NCBI GenBank assembly: GCA_963734625.1
Contig: CAVTHW010000014.1
Coordinates: 62,001 to 126,000, forward strand
Direction: 5' to 3'
Source: CAVTHW01 sp963734625
Lineage (GTDB): Bacteria; Acidobacteriota; Terriglobia; Bryobacterales; Bryobacteraceae
Length of the DNA stretch: 64,000 nucleotides
Part shown: piece after piece, positions 17,657 through 26,471 of the stretch
Layout of the letters: each line of letters starts with the position of its first letter
How positions within the stretch are numbered: the first letter of the stretch is position 1
Translations under genes and position numbers: made by a program
Notes under the pieces: model-generated
The model's input: only the letters and a program-made list of their open reading frames with translations
What the model was told of the DNA's origin: nothing
Databases searched by the model: none

Positions 17657-18856
17657 CTACCGGAAAAGAAGCGGCGCGAACTCGTTCAGGTCCCTGCGCC
17701 AGGTCAGCCACTCATGAGCGGTGCCCGGCGATTCGTAGTAGACCACCTTGATTCCGGCCTTTTGCAGGGCGTCGCGGAACGAGACAACGCTGGCTCCAAT
17801 GCCATTCAGTTCCGCGCTCCCCGCGCCCACCCAGACCAGCTTGACTCGTTTGTTGAACGCCGCGGCGTCGGCCAGCACGCCTTTGTAGGCGGTCTTGACA
17901 TCGAAGGCCGCGCCGCGGCCCATGCCGCCACCGGCTCCGCTGAATCCACCGATATAGGCGAACTTGTCGAGGTTATTAAGGGTAATCTGAAACGTCTGCA
18001 TTCCTCCCATCGACAGCCCCGCCATGGCGCGGTGATCCCGGTCGGAAAGGGTTCGGAAGGTGCGGTCGATCATGGGAATCAGGTCGCTGATAATAACGCT
18101 TTCAAAAGCGGATGGTGGAAGTGCTCCGCGCGCCGCCTGCTCAGCGCCACGCCCGGCAGTTTGTCCGCCGCCACGGCCGGCGGGGCTCTCTCCAGGCCGC
18201 GTGGCGTAGCCCCTTTCCATCACGACGATCATGGGCTTCGCCTTCTTCTGAGCGAAAAGGTTGTCGAGGATAAAATTGGCGAACCCCTGCTTAGTCCAGC
18301 CGGTCTCATCTTCGCCGGAGCCGTGCTGCAGGTAGAGCACGGGATAGCGCGTGCGGGTATTGAGGTCATACTCCGGCGGCGTGTAGACCATGGCGCGCCG
18401 CCATGCGCCGGTGGTCTTGGAGAGATACCAGGTCATCCGAACCTGGCCGTGAGGCACATCCTTCGGGAAGTAGAAGTCCTCGCCCGGCGTCGGTATCTCA
18501 ATTCCACTGGTGGGCCTGCCGTAGCCGAAGAACGTTTCGCTGGAGGGATCGTTGACTTGCAGGCCGTCCACCACGAACCAGTAGTAATGAAATCCCGGCA
18601 CGGCGGGGGGAATCGTTACCGTCCAGGCGCCGTCCACACCCTTGGCCATATCGACCGGAGATGCGACCACCGCGCCGGCGAGTTGCACCTTCGCCGCATT
18701 GGGGGCAACCAGCCGGAACGCCGCCCGGCCGTCTGAATACAGGCGCGGATACTGCGCGTTGAGTACGTTGGAAGTGGCAGGTTTCGAGTCGCCGGCCGGT
18801 TGGCCGCAGAGCACGGCGGCAATACATAATCCCAGGAACATCAATTTCGAGTGCAT
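17657..18856 (-). CDS. Secreted esterase, enterochelin/feruloyl-esterase type (alpha/beta hydrolase)
   Basis: From ATG 18854-18856 the protein is 399 residues with a signal peptide (LMFLGLCIAAVLCGQ). Residues about 35-130 form an early-set (CBM48-like) domain (RAAFRLVAPNAAKVQLAG, GFHYYWFVVDG). The esterase-D fold follows, with YLQHGSGEDETGW, nucleophile GLSMGG and the catalytic His in HEWLTWR. An inserted Gly/Ala-rich loop (AGRGGGQTAGRGAEQAARG) sits between them. Such enzymes cut ester side chains from plant polysaccharides, in keeping with the rhamnosidase nearby. A TTG six codons upstream is possible but less likely. Confidence 0.88.
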   Translation of the reverse strand: MHSKLMFLGLCIAAVLCGQPAGDSKPATSNVLNAQYPRLYSDGRAAFRLVAPNAAKVQLAGAVVASPVDMAKGVDGAWTVTIPPAVPGFHYYWFVVDGLQVNDPSSETFFGYGRPTSGIEIPTPGEDFYFPKDVPHGQVRMTWYLSKTTGAWRRAMVYTPPEYDLNTRTRYPVLYLQHGSGEDETGWTKQGFANFILDNLFAQKKAKPMIVVMERGYATRPGESPAGRGGGQTAGRGAEQAARGALPPSAFESVIISDLIPMIDRTFRTLSDRDHRAMAGLSMGGMQTFQITLNNLDKFAYIGGFSGAGGGMGRGAAFDVKTAYKGVLADAAAFNKRVKLVWVGAGSAELNGIGASVVSFRDALQKAGIKVVYYESPGTAHEWLTWRRDLNEFAPLLFR

Positions 18857-18905
18857 AATCAATCTCGTCTCCAAACTTAATCAGCTTCTGCGTGCCGACG
18901 CGTTG

Positions 18906-19259
18906 CTACTTCTGCCGCTTGGCGATCAAGGTCATCTTGTTACCAGTCGTGCCGGTGACGTTGAGCTTAATCTGGTCTCCGCCCACGGTACCGTCGTAGG
19001 ACACCGTGCCGGACGGCGTATTGACCTCGAAGGAGATCTTGTCGCCTTCCAGCTTGCCCTTTTCGATCTTGCCCTCGAAATCTCCAAGGTAGTCGATCTT
19101 AACGCTTCCCGCCAACACCGCGCCGGCCTGGATGGTGATGGTGGTCTCCATGGGGCCCATCTGCGTCTCCATGGTTCCCTTCCAGGCGCCGGCAAGGTCG
19201 GCGGCGTTCAAAGTGAAAGCCATCGTGGCTGCGATGGCCACGATCAGACACTGGCGCAT
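18906..19259 (-). CDS. Small secreted protein, lipocalin-like pattern (paralogue 2)
   Basis: The 117-residue product has a signal peptide (AIAATMAFTLNAAD), then LAGAWKGTMETQMGPMETTI and beta strands separated by Gly/Asp turns, ending MTLIAKRQK. A very strong AGGAGGAG ribosome site precedes the ATG. It lies between two secreted hydrolases on the same strand with 32 bases to the next gene, so it may be part of their transcription unit. No function is known. Confidence 0.78.
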   Translation of the reverse strand: MRQCLIVAIAATMAFTLNAADLAGAWKGTMETQMGPMETTITIQAGAVLAGSVKIDYLGDFEGKIEKGKLEGDKISFEVNTPSGTVSYDGTVGGDQIKLNVTGTTGNKMTLIAKRQK

Positions 19260-19298
19260 TTGACTCCTCCTTCTAGTATGTAACCACGGTCATCGGGG

Positions 19299-20981
19299 TT
19301 ACGGGACCACAGGCAGGATGATGCGGCTGGGATGCTGGGCGTCGTGATAGATGGTCTGGGTGGCGGTGCGGAGCGTGGTTTCGGTGGCGAGCGGCCCGCC
19401 GGTGTTGGGATTGCGGTCGAAGCGCGGGAAATTGCTGCTCGATATTTCCACCCGGATACGGTGACCTTTGAGAAAGACGTTGCTGGTCACCCCGGCGTCG
19501 ATGCCGAGCGCGTAGACCCGGCCCGGCACGGCGAGGGTGGGCCGCTCCAGGCTCTCGCGATAGCGCAGGCGCAGGATGCCGTCGGTGAGATTGACCGCGC
19601 GGCCGTCGGGAAAAACATCCACCAGCTTGGCGGTGAAGTCGGTGTCGGGCGCGGTAGTCGAGGCCCAGAGCACAACCCGGATCACGCCCGTTACTTCCAG
19701 ATTCTGCTTAAGAGCACCGCTCGAGTAAACCAGAACATCGCGCCTCTTTTCGACCGGCCGCTGATCCATCGGCCCCCAAGGGAAGATCTTGGGATCGCAG
19801 CACACGGCGCCGCCCATGGTCGGCACGGGCTTGCGCGGATCGTAAGTAAAGCGATCCGGAGCGCTGCGTCCCGGCAGTTTGGGCTGAAGCTGTCCGCTGC
19901 TGGAAAGATAGAACGCCGTATCGCGCGCGCGGGCCAGGGGCCACTCGCGTTCATCCCGCCAGCGATTCACTCCCATCACGAAGATCCTGAGCGGCGGACC
20001 CGGGGGCGAATCCGCACTGCCCTGCCCCGCCGGCCTGAGCCAGTAGTTGAACCATTCCAACTGGAGCCGCCTCACGGCGACGCTCGCCTCTGGCCCGAAG
20101 TTGAAGGCCGGAAACTTGTAGTTCATGTCGTGCGCCCAGGGCCCAACTACCAGGCGCACCGGGCGCGAACGGGCCCGCAGACGGCGGAAGGCCTCCAGGT
20201 CGTTCTCGACGAAGTTGTCGTACCAGCCGCCGAACGCCAGCACCGGGATCTGCACCTTGTCGAGGCGCTCACGCACGCTGATGGACTTCCAGAACGAATC
20301 GTAATCGGGATGATCGAGGATCTCCTGGAACAGGGCCAAGGTTCGCCCGGTAGCGACGCGGTCGCTTGAGCGCAGGGGCAAGTTCAGGATGTAGCTCGAA
20401 AAACCCGGCTTGGCGAAGCCGGGCGCGCGCAGGTTCTCGGCAAGCCAGGAAAGGCGATGCCCCAGCTTCAGCGCGCCGCCCCGGGAGTAGAAGCGGTCCT
20501 CGTACTCGTCGCTGCCGGACACCGCCGGAGAGATCGCCACGAGATGACGATTGCCGGAAACCGCCGCCTGCCATTGCGCGATCCCCAGGTATGAGCCGCC
20601 CACGGCGACGACCCTGCCGTCCGACCAGGGTTGCGTGGCGATCCAGTCGAGAGTGTCGTGGCCATCGCTGACTTCCTGGTGCAAGGGGTTGAAGGCGCCG
20701 CCCGATTGGCCCCGGCCGCGAACGTCCTGGATGACCACGCCATAGCCCGCGCCGAGGAAAGGCTTGTAGGTGGAGCTCATTCCGGTCCCCTTGCCGTAGG
20801 GCGTGCGGACCAGCACGGCAGGGACGCGCCGCGCCCCCGGCGGCAGGAAGACGTTGGCGCTCAACTCCACGCCATCGCGCATGCGGATCCCGGCGCCGAG
20901 CGGTTTGTCCGGGCTCTGCGGCCAGACCGGCCAGGCCGCCAGCAGGACGGCCATCGACAGCGCTAATCGCGGCACTCGCAC
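19299..20981 (-). CDS. CocE/NonD-family hydrolase (X-Pro dipeptidyl-peptidase S15 type)
   Basis: The product is about 560 residues, starting at one of two GTG codons (20981 or 20975) after GGAAGG; a TTG at 20993 is also in frame. A signal peptide is visible (LALSMAVLLAAWPVWPQ). The N-terminal alpha/beta hydrolase has IRMRDGVELSANVFLPPG, RGRGQSGG and nucleophile GGSYLGI. The catalytic His lies in GPWAHDMN. A jelly-roll domain closes the chain (KGHRIRVEISSSNFPRFDRN). Members cleave acyl or peptide bonds, including glutaryl-lactam and cocaine ester; the substrate here is unknown. It overlaps the glycosyltransferase end by about 18 bases. Confidence 0.9.
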   Translation of the reverse strand: MRVPRLALSMAVLLAAWPVWPQSPDKPLGAGIRMRDGVELSANVFLPPGARRVPAVLVRTPYGKGTGMSSTYKPFLGAGYGVVIQDVRGRGQSGGAFNPLHQEVSDGHDTLDWIATQPWSDGRVVAVGGSYLGIAQWQAAVSGNRHLVAISPAVSGSDEYEDRFYSRGGALKLGHRLSWLAENLRAPGFAKPGFSSYILNLPLRSSDRVATGRTLALFQEILDHPDYDSFWKSISVRERLDKVQIPVLAFGGWYDNFVENDLEAFRRLRARSRPVRLVVGPWAHDMNYKFPAFNFGPEASVAVRRLQLEWFNYWLRPAGQGSADSPPGPPLRIFVMGVNRWRDEREWPLARARDTAFYLSSSGQLQPKLPGRSAPDRFTYDPRKPVPTMGGAVCCDPKIFPWGPMDQRPVEKRRDVLVYSSGALKQNLEVTGVIRVVLWASTTAPDTDFTAKLVDVFPDGRAVNLTDGILRLRYRESLERPTLAVPGRVYALGIDAGVTSNVFLKGHRIRVEISSSNFPRFDRNPNTGGPLATETTLRTATQTIYHDAQHPSRIILPVVP

Positions 20982-22066
20982 AGCACCTTCCAATAGGCTT
21001 CGGAAACGGCTTCGAGCGAGTGGCGCTCACGAACGTGGGCAGCGCCCCGGCTGCCAATCTCGCGCGCCAACTCGGGGAAGCGAGCCAACAGAAGCATATA
21101 CTCTATCAACTCGGACTGTTCGGCGATACCGGGGGCGACCGGCAGGCAGGAAGAGGGCGGGAAGGCAGAAGACTCCCCGGTCCGCGAAACGATCAGCGCT
21201 TTGCCCAGGCCCATCAGCCGGATGGCGACGCCGCTAGATTCACCCGCCGTCGGGTAGCGGAGGTTGACGCAGGCGTCCAGGCTCGCCGCCATCGGCCAGA
21301 AATCGGAGTCCGGCAGCCAGCCCACGCAGTACACCTCGGGCCGGTCCAGCGACGCGGCGAAGGCGGCCTCAAGATCCGGGGAGACGAAGCGGCCGGCTAC
21401 CAGCAAGGCCGCTCTTCAGGCCGCTCCGATGCACTGCATCAAACGCCTTCAATACGACAGGTAAGCGCTTGGATTCTCTGAGATAACCAATCACTGAAAA
21501 CAAGAAACGTCCGCGAATCAAGACCCAGCCGGCGGCGGAATCCCTCAGGCGCGCCGGCCGGGATCTGGGGAGGCGGCGCCCAGAGGTGCGGGATCTCACA
21601 AACGCGCGCATCAGGCGCGTGCGCCCGCACCAGGCGGACTGCCGCGGCGTTGTGCACAACCACCGCCCGCGAGGTCTCGACGATTCGCCGCAGCATCGGG
21701 TACTGAAAGTAGCGCGCATCCCCGGCTGAACGGGCGCGCTCATCCCAAAGCTCTCCCGCGAAATCCCGATACCAGTCGCCGTAGTTGTAGACGAACTCGC
21801 CTATATATTGAGCCCGTTCCAGCGAGCCGAGAAAGAAGTGGTTAAGCACGGCGTCATGCAGGACCACCACGCCGGGCCGCTCGAGCGCCCGCCGATAAAT
21901 GCCGCGGTGCAGCGCATTGTTGCCGAGATGGTAGAGGCAGACATCGGCCCCACCGGAGTCCAGTTTGATTTCGGCGCGCGGGCGCAGAGCGGAGAGCAGG
22001 GCCGAAGCGTAGTCGGCGACGCCCGTAGGGGATGGGCGGCAAGGGAGAGTGGAAACCGACGATCAC
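20963..22066 (-). pseudogene. GT4-family glycosyltransferase with three single-base frameshifts
   Basis: Three frames must be joined. GTG 22066 starts IVGFHSPLPP; one extra base near 22033 breaks the classic SPTGVADYA motif. The middle frame runs through VVVLHDAVLNHFFLG to RRLGLDSRTFL. One extra base near 21502 breaks FLFSVIGYLRESKRL, and one near 21409 breaks LLVAGRFVSPDLE. The last frame has the UDP-sugar site AASLDACVNLRYPTAGESSG. Removing three bases restores a 367-residue GT-B enzyme (1104 bases, divisible by three). Every family motif survives, so sequence error is as likely as decay. Its end overlaps the next gene, and its start overlaps the yggS stop. Confidence 0.85.
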
Positions 22067-22723
22067 GCTTTCTGCCTGAGGCCGAACAAGGCGGTACCGA
22101 TGCGGACCTGGGTCGCACCCTCTTCAATGGCGACTTCGAAATCCTGGGACATGCCCATCGACAGGCAGGTCAGGCCGTGCCGCCCGGCCAGGCGGTGCAA
22201 CTGGCGGAAGTAGGGGCGGGACTCTTCAGGATCGTCGGCGAATGGAGGCATGGTCATCAGGCCGCGAAGGGTCAGGTTGGAGCAGGCGCGAACGGCGTCG
22301 ACGAGGGCCGGCAAAGCCTCGGGATCGACGCCGGCCTTGCTGGCCTCGTTGCCCAGTCTGACTTCAATCATTACATTCTGTTGTACGCCTATATCATTGA
22401 TTTTACGCGCTAGTTTATCTGAATCAACGGAGTCGATCGCGTGGAATAGTTCAACTCGCCAGCCGCACTTTGTTGGACTGCAGGTGTCCCAGGAAATGGA
22501 AGCGAGCTTCGCTCAAGCCGGCCAGTTCCGGGACTTTGCCTTCGAATTCCTGGACGTAGTTTTCACCAAAATGACGGAGTCCCAGGGCATAGGCTTCGCG
22601 CGTCACCGCAGCGGGAAAGGTCTTGGTGACGGCGACCAGAGTGATCTGGTCCCGTGGGCGGCCAGCCCGGTGCGCCGCCTGCTGGATTCGCTCTTCGATT
22701 CTAGCCAGCCGCTCGCTCAACAC
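22063..22723 (-). CDS. yggS: YggS-family PLP-binding protein, one apparent frameshift
   Basis: The N-terminal part from GTG 22723 reads ITLVAVTKTFP (PLP lysine) and FGENYVQEFEGK, then FHFLGHLQSNKVRLAS and a TGA. One extra T near 22453 explains the break: without it the frame continues ELFHAIDSVDSDKLARK and joins MIEVRLGNEASKAG, GLMTMPP and SMGMSQDFEVAIEEGAT. Total length is 661 bases, which is 3x220+1. Family members maintain PLP and amino-acid balance and are about 220-230 residues, matching the repaired protein. A stretch at 22370-22440 uses AT-rich codons unlike the rest. Confidence 0.85.
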
Positions 22724-22748
22724 TTGCGTAATTCTATAATAGTCGCGA

Positions 22749-24269
22749 ATGGTTTCCTCCGCAGGAGGAGCCCGGCGGCGCAGTCCTGCCGAGGCTCATG
22801 CCGCGATTGAGCGCTTTCTCGACGCCAGCCGCCAACCAATTCTGCTGGAAGCGGGCGAGGACCGTTTCGCTATGGTTCCCGGCCAGTTTATGGTGGAGTT
22901 CCGCGACGGATTGCTCACGGTGCAGGCATGGGACGAGAACCGCAACCACGTGCGGCGCGTCACGGGCCTGATCGAGGAGAAACCCGGCAAGCTGACGCTG
23001 GCGATTGAAAGATTTCCGAAGCGCGAGGGCAGCCTGGAACTGATCGACGTGGCGCGGCCAGCGTTGGCCGGCGCGGCGAGGCAGGAGCGGCGGCTTTCTT
23101 TCCGCGAGGAGTTTCGCCGCCTGCTGGCGCGGGAGTTCGCCAGTTGGAAGATCTCGGAACTGACGAGCGAGTTAGACCTGGAGCACAGCTTGTCGCCGGC
23201 TTACTCTCGGGCGCTGTTGCGCAAGGGCGGAGCGGGCCTGGCCGCGATCGGCGCTTCCTCCGGGAGCCGCGACGTGGACGGGGCGCTCAGTTTCGGCCTG
23301 ATCTGGCTGGATTATCTCCGGCGGCGCGAGCCGCGGCTGGCGATCGAGGGCCTGGCGCTATTTCTCCCGCAAGGGCGGGAGAAGACCACGTGCCTGCGCC
23401 TGCGCTGGCTGGATTCGGGAGCGGCGAAGCACTGCGCCTACGTGTACTCGCCGGAAGGCTTCGCCGCGCGAGTTGACCTCAGCGACTACGGCAATCTGGA
23501 TACGCGGCTGGAGCCTTGCCGCGACCCGGCCGCGGGGCTCAGCCGGCGGGTGCTCGAATGGGTGGAGCGCCTGGCGCTGCTCCCGCACGTCGAGCGGGTG
23601 GGCCGGACGGGGGGCGCGGTCAGCCTGGGCGTGCGCGGTCTGGAGTTCGCCCGCGCCCTGGGCGACACGCTGGAATTCGGTCTGAAGCGAGCGACGCCGG
23701 CGGGCGAGTCGAACCTGGCCGAGATAGAAGCGATGGCGCGGGAACTGGCGCGCCTGCGCTCGCCGGACGCGCCGGATCGCGACAACCCGCTGTACCGGCA
23801 ACAGCCCGAGAGCTGGCTGGAATCCCGCATTCGAGAGAGCCTGGAGGAAGTCGATCCCGCGCTGGCCGGTTCGCCGGTCTACAGTCAGGCGCCATCCTTC
23901 GCGGCGGGAGAACGGGGTCTGCTGGATCTGCTGGCGGTGGAGAGGTCCGGCCGGTTGGCGGTTCTGGAGCTGAAGGCGTCGGAGGACATTCACCTTCCTT
24001 TGCAGGCTCTGGATTACTGGATGCGCGTTCAATGGCACCTGGGGCGGGGAGAATTCGGCCAACAGGGTTACTTTCCGGGGATACCGATCGGGAACGAGCC
24101 GCCGCGGCTGCTGCTGGTAGCGCCGTCGCTGCACTTCCATCCCACGACGGAAACCATTCTGCGCTACTTCGCGCCGGAGATCCCGGTGGAACGCATCGGC
24201 CTCGGGTTAGAATGGCGAAGGAAGATAAAGGTCGCCTTTCGTCTGCGAGGTTGCGAGGGGCGGGGGTGA
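22749..24269 (+). CDS. Uncharacterised protein with a C-terminal PD-(D/E)XK nuclease-like domain
   Basis: The 506-residue protein is soluble and Arg/Glu-rich. Residues about 1-340 have no family I can name. Residues about 355-450 read PESWLESRIRESLEE, then GERGLLDLLAVERSGRLAVL and ELKASED, with a following helix ALDYWMRVQWHL. The spaced E, D and E-x-K fit the active site of PD-(D/E)XK nucleases, similar to the NucS/restriction-endonuclease fold. Its stop overlaps a possible GTG start of the next gene (24266) or precedes the ATG at 24275, so the two are probably co-translated. Whether it cuts DNA is not known; it could be a repair or DNA-binding factor. Confidence 0.72.
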   Translation: MVSSAGGARRRSPAEAHAAIERFLDASRQPILLEAGEDRFAMVPGQFMVEFRDGLLTVQAWDENRNHVRRVTGLIEEKPGKLTLAIERFPKREGSLELIDVARPALAGAARQERRLSFREEFRRLLAREFASWKISELTSELDLEHSLSPAYSRALLRKGGAGLAAIGASSGSRDVDGALSFGLIWLDYLRRREPRLAIEGLALFLPQGREKTTCLRLRWLDSGAAKHCAYVYSPEGFAARVDLSDYGNLDTRLEPCRDPAAGLSRRVLEWVERLALLPHVERVGRTGGAVSLGVRGLEFARALGDTLEFGLKRATPAGESNLAEIEAMARELARLRSPDAPDRDNPLYRQQPESWLESRIRESLEEVDPALAGSPVYSQAPSFAAGERGLLDLLAVERSGRLAVLELKASEDIHLPLQALDYWMRVQWHLGRGEFGQQGYFPGIPIGNEPPRLLLVAPSLHFHPTTETILRYFAPEIPVERIGLGLEWRRKIKVAFRLRGCEGRG

Positions 24270-24274
24270 ATTCG

Positions 24275-25135
24275 ATGGCCGTGCCGATGCAGGTTTTTCG
24301 CCAGATTCGCACTGCGATTCAGAATTTGGATCCGAACCAGGTCCGCGAGGCGGCTTCACGTCCGTTCAGCGTAGGCCTGGCGGCCGCCAGCAGCGAGAGC
24401 TTCGGCGCGATGCAGGATTTTCTCGCGCCTCCTCATCTCTCGCGCGGCAAACGATTGGAACTCCTGGAAGTCTTGCACCGGGCGGGCGACGTCGAGCGCG
24501 AATTCGACATCGTGATCAGGGAGGAAGGGCTGCTGGGGCCTGCGAATTCTTTTAGCTTTCACCCGGACAGGCCGGAAGCAACTCTGCGGCGAATTCTGCT
24601 CGAGAGAAAGGATCTGTCGCTCGCGCTGGCGCGCCGTTTACCTCCATTTCGCCGGCCCGTAATCAGCGAGATCATCCGCCAGGTTTCGCGCGAGAACGCT
24701 TTGTTCGCGCTGATGACCGCGCTGCCGGACATGCTGCCGAGCATCTTTTCCGTGGGCTGGTCGACGGCAGAGTTCGCCTCCGATACGGCCGTGATCACGG
24801 TCAACCAGGTGCGCATGGCGTTTCTGATAGCGGCAGCCAGCGGCCGGGACGCCGGCTACGGGACGCAGAAACACGACATCGCGGCCATCATCGCGGGCGC
24901 CTTTGGCTGGCGGGCGCTGGCCCGCGAGTTGGCGGGCAAAATTCCCTTCGGCGGCGGTCTGATTCCGAAGGCCGCGATAGCCTACGCCGGAACCTACGTA
25001 GCGGGACTCGGCCTGGAGCGGTATTATCGTGCGGGCTATCGATTGACGGCCGCGGAACGGGAGTTGGCTTATGGCGAGGCGCTCGAAAGCGGCCGGCGAT
25101 TCGCGAAGTGGGCGCTCGGGTCCGCGGGGAAGTGA
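24275..25135 (+). CDS. DUF697-like membrane protein
   Basis: The product is about 286 residues. The first half is helical and charged (RRILLERKDLSLALARRLPPF). The second half has hydrophobic segments with the pattern ALPDMLPSIFSVGWSTAEF, VNQVRMAFLIAAASGRD, ARELAGKIPFGGGLIPKAAI and YAGTYVAGLGLERYY. This resembles DUF697 proteins, which sit in membranes and often follow GTPase domains. Here no GTPase is fused or adjacent. A GTG at 24266 overlapping the upstream stop is an alternative start. It probably works with the nuclease-like protein; nothing shows how. Confidence 0.68.
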   Translation: MAVPMQVFRQIRTAIQNLDPNQVREAASRPFSVGLAAASSESFGAMQDFLAPPHLSRGKRLELLEVLHRAGDVEREFDIVIREEGLLGPANSFSFHPDRPEATLRRILLERKDLSLALARRLPPFRRPVISEIIRQVSRENALFALMTALPDMLPSIFSVGWSTAEFASDTAVITVNQVRMAFLIAAASGRDAGYGTQKHDIAAIIAGAFGWRALARELAGKIPFGGGLIPKAAIAYAGTYVAGLGLERYYRAGYRLTAAERELAYGEALESGRRFAKWALGSAGK

Positions 25136-25181
25136 GAAGTGGTATAAGTCATTCTTGCCGGTTGGAGCGGCACAGAATCCA

Positions 25182-26471
25182 ATGAAGAAGACCTTTTATG
25201 GCTGGTGGGTTGTCGCGGCAGCGTTTTTGACATTCGGCTTGTCGGTCGGCCTGCCCTATTACAACATTCCGTTTTTCTACGACTACTTCGCAAAAGAATA
25301 CGGCTGGCACGCCGTGGACATCACGCGCGGATTCTTTTACGCCACGCTGCTCACATTGTGGGTGGGCCCGGTCATCATCCCGCGATTCAGCCCGCGCAAG
25401 CTGATCATGGCCGGCACCGGACTGACCGCGATCGCCTTTTTCCTGTTCGGCAACATGGGGCCCAGCATCTGGCTCTACTGGGGAATCTGGGTTATCTACG
25501 CCGTAGGCTACTTCCTGTCGGGGCCCATCCCGCACCAGATAATAATCGCCAACTGGTTCCGCAAGAAGCGGGGACGGGCGATGGGCATCCTGTACGTGGG
25601 CGTCGGCATTACGGGCGCCATGTGCGCGAGGCTGGTCAAACCGCTGACCGAGGGACTCGATTTTCACAAGACCCTCATGATTATGGGCGCGGCGGTTTTA
25701 CTGGCGTGGCCGCTGGCGCTCTTCGTTTTGCGCGACCGGCCGTCGGAAAAGAACCAGTATCCGGATGGCGCGGACCAGCCCGCTCCGGAAGTGTCCGCCC
25801 CGCCCCGGAGCTTCAAGTTCCTCATGAGCCGGTATTCTTTTTGGCTGCTGGTGGTCGGCAGCATGTGTTCGATCGGCTCGATCGGAGCGGTGAACTTCCT
25901 GATGAAGCTGGTATTCAAGGAGAACTTCGACCCGGGCATCACCGATCCGCGCCAGGCGCAGACTCTGCTCAACGCCACCTGGGAATTCGCCCAGGCGGCC
26001 ATCCTGATTTCGAGCATCGGCGGACGGCTGATGATCGGCGGCTTGTCGGACGCGTTCTCGAAGAAGTGGGTGATGGCGACCAGTTATCTACTCTCGGCGC
26101 TGACCATCCCGCTGTTGCTGGCGGTGCATCCGCCGGCGCATCCGTGGGTCTTCTCCATCCTGTTTGGATTCGCCATGGGCGCGGACTATATGCTGATCCC
26201 GCTGATGGCGGCCGAGCAGTTCGGCGTGAATAGTCTGCCGCGCGCGATGGCGATCATCCTGCCCGCCAACACCATCTGCCAGACCGGCTTCCCGGTGTTG
26301 ACGGCCTTCCTGCAGGAGCAATTCGGAAGCTACACCACGCCGATGTATATCGTGTTTGCCGTGGGCATATTGAGCAGCGTTTCGATCGCCTTGCTGCCTA
26401 GGAAGGAGCGAGACCTGGCCGATGAGTCACTTCCAATTCGAGACGCTCGACCAACTGGCGCGGCGCGCTAA
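25182..26471 (+). CDS. MFS transporter, oxalate/formate antiporter-like
   Basis: The 429-residue protein starts at MKKTFYGWWVV, the standard opening of the OFA branch of the major facilitator superfamily. It has about 12 hydrophobic helices. The A-motif-like loop RKKRGRAMGILYVGVGITG follows helix 4, and GGRLMIGGLSDAFSKK lies between helices 8 and 9. It probably exchanges organic anions. The frame's long upstream extension to 25071 is rejected because it overlaps the previous gene. Its end overlaps the next start by 50 bases. Confidence 0.88.
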   Translation: MKKTFYGWWVVAAAFLTFGLSVGLPYYNIPFFYDYFAKEYGWHAVDITRGFFYATLLTLWVGPVIIPRFSPRKLIMAGTGLTAIAFFLFGNMGPSIWLYWGIWVIYAVGYFLSGPIPHQIIIANWFRKKRGRAMGILYVGVGITGAMCARLVKPLTEGLDFHKTLMIMGAAVLLAWPLALFVLRDRPSEKNQYPDGADQPAPEVSAPPRSFKFLMSRYSFWLLVVGSMCSIGSIGAVNFLMKLVFKENFDPGITDPRQAQTLLNATWEFAQAAILISSIGGRLMIGGLSDAFSKKWVMATSYLLSALTIPLLLAVHPPAHPWVFSILFGFAMGADYMLIPLMAAEQFGVNSLPRAMAIILPANTICQTGFPVLTAFLQEQFGSYTTPMYIVFAVGILSSVSIALLPRKERDLADESLPIRDARPTGAAR

